Positions 63,544-64,000 of a DNA stretch of 64,000 bases are shown here, in pieces (the stretch's first letter is position 1; each line of letters starts with the position of its first letter). The DNA is from UBA4582 sp002389265 (GTDB lineage Bacteria; Pseudomonadota; Gammaproteobacteria; Pseudomonadales; Azotimanducaceae). Location of the stretch: positions 261,564 through 325,563 of the forward strand of contig CALSRT010000007.1 of the NCBI GenBank assembly GCA_943788825.1, in the 5' to 3' direction. Under the pieces are notes generated by a model. It saw nothing but the letters and a program-made list of their open reading frames with translations, had not been told where the DNA came from and ran no database searches. The position numbers were made by a program, and so were the translations under genes.

Positions 63544-64000
63544 TCAGCGTCCACTGGTGCGCCGCAATATCTGGGCCCATTGATAGCTGACGATGCCCAG
63601 ATTATCTGTGGATGCCGAGCCATCCAAGGTCACAAGCGAGCCCTGATTGGCCGTGATATCAGTTGGCACTAGTATGACTGGCGGTTCTACAATGGCCGGC
63701 GGTTCTACAACGGCCGGCGGCTCTCCAATGGGTGTGCTGATAGGGTTCCCGATAATTACCTCTATATTCGCGGCATTCGACAAGTTCCCCGCGGCATCGC
63801 GAACCTGATAGGCAAAAATATCCGCATAGTCGTTAGCCGTAGTTGGCGCGTAGGTAATGACGCCGTTGCTTGCGTTAATCGATAGGGTGCCTGGCTCAGA
63901 GGCTGGCACGACAATTTCGACACTCCTCAAATCGAGACTACCATCCGCATCTTGGGCTAATGACGTTATCGCCACATCGATTGGGACCCCAACAGGGGTC
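63544..64000 (-). CDS. Second giant modular surface protein, upstream fragment (runs off the window)
   Basis: The frame is open to base 64000, so the start lies beyond the window. It holds a cadherin-like ending (SINASNGVITYAPTTANDYADIFAYQVRD), a proline-rich linker and the beginning of the Ig/PKD domain (GIVSYQWAQ). The linker EPPAVVEPPAIVEPPV comes from an 18-bp tandem repeat. It stops at 63544 inside a patch that no longer matches the conserved VSGTPVELIDAN sequence. Same frame as the fragment at 62080-63498, so only the local patch breaks the gene. Confidence 0.7.
   Translation of the reverse strand, partial: TPVGVPIDVAITSLAQDADGSLDLRSVEIVVPASEPGTLSINASNGVITYAPTTANDYADIFAYQVRDAAGNLSNAANIEVIIGNPISTPIGEPPAVVEPPAIVEPPVILVPTDITANQGSLVTLDGSASTDNLGIVSYQWAQILRRTSGR
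63680..63732 (-). repeat. 18-bp tandem repeat encoding a proline-rich linker
   Basis: Three copies of the 18-bp unit read on the plus strand as GGCGGTTCTACAAYGGCC, at 63680, 63698 and 63716. In the minus-strand frame each gives EPPAIV or a variant, so changes in copy number alter linker length without breaking the gene. Confidence 0.85.

Noticed and set aside
58050..63600. Selenocysteine or programmed frameshift at the breaks in the surface-protein genes
   Set aside because: The breaks are an 11-bp duplication, a one-base insertion and a scrambled patch; none has a slippery site or SECIS-like hairpin at a conserved functional residue.

Overview
The window looks like a chromosomal segment of a free-living, probably marine gammaproteobacterium. 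The grounds are a TonB-dependent receptor, YgiQ, a SirB1-type protein, many lipoproteins, and dense lipid/xenobiotic catabolism (acyl-CoA ligases, an acyl-CoA dehydrogenase, a CoA transferase, a thiolase, hotdog proteins, a P450 and GSTs). The lineage is inferred from gene content only. No rRNA or tRNA gene was seen.

Layout. 1-9 kb: the 5' part of a TonB receptor, a Gfo/Idh/MocA oxidoreductase, the tRNA hydroxylase trhO, a SirB1-like protein, an ACAD10/11-type phosphotransferase, a family III CoA transferase and an acyl-CoA ligase. 9-19.9 kb: YgiQ radical SAM protein, GTP-type PEP carboxykinase, thiolase, two PaaI-type hotdog proteins, a DUF748 protein, a TauD-like dioxygenase and a FemAB-like acyltransferase. 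19.9-29.6 kb: a minus-strand block with a coenzyme F420 pathway (fbiC, cofC, cofD, cofE, fno), two luciferase-like (LLM) flavin/F420 oxidoreductases downstream, and a TrmY-like SPOUT methyltransferase and a serine hydrolase upstream. 29.6-30.4 kb: a long gene-free stretch with three strong DnaA boxes. 30.4-41.6 kb: a second acyl-CoA ligase, two more LLM proteins, a DsbA-like protein, an acyl-CoA dehydrogenase, a coiled-coil protein and a UPF0182 protein. 42-50.4 kb: a double-bond reductase, a thioredoxin-fold protein whose active site is encoded by an in-frame UGA followed by a SECIS-like hairpin (a predicted selenoprotein), a hotdog protein, two GSTs, a P450 and a PhoN-type acid phosphatase. 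50.4-64 kb: a decayed MFS transporter and two very long modular surface lipoproteins built from a roughly 1.8-kb repeat, both interrupted by frameshifts or stops.

How the genes fit together. The F420 genes could make the deazaflavin cofactor and Fno could reduce it, supplying hydride to the four LLM-family enzymes. Acyl-CoA enzymes surround these genes, so the likely setting is activation and reduction of hydrophobic carboxylic acids or similar compounds. GSTs, the double-bond reductase and the predicted selenoprotein suggest a second, redox/electrophile-handling neighbourhood.

Most notable: the predicted selenoprotein at 43816-44865, the compact proteobacterial F420 operon with a TrmY-like neighbour, and a window-wide signature of short (9-18 bp) tandem duplications, several lying exactly on stop codons and one apparently causing a frameshift.
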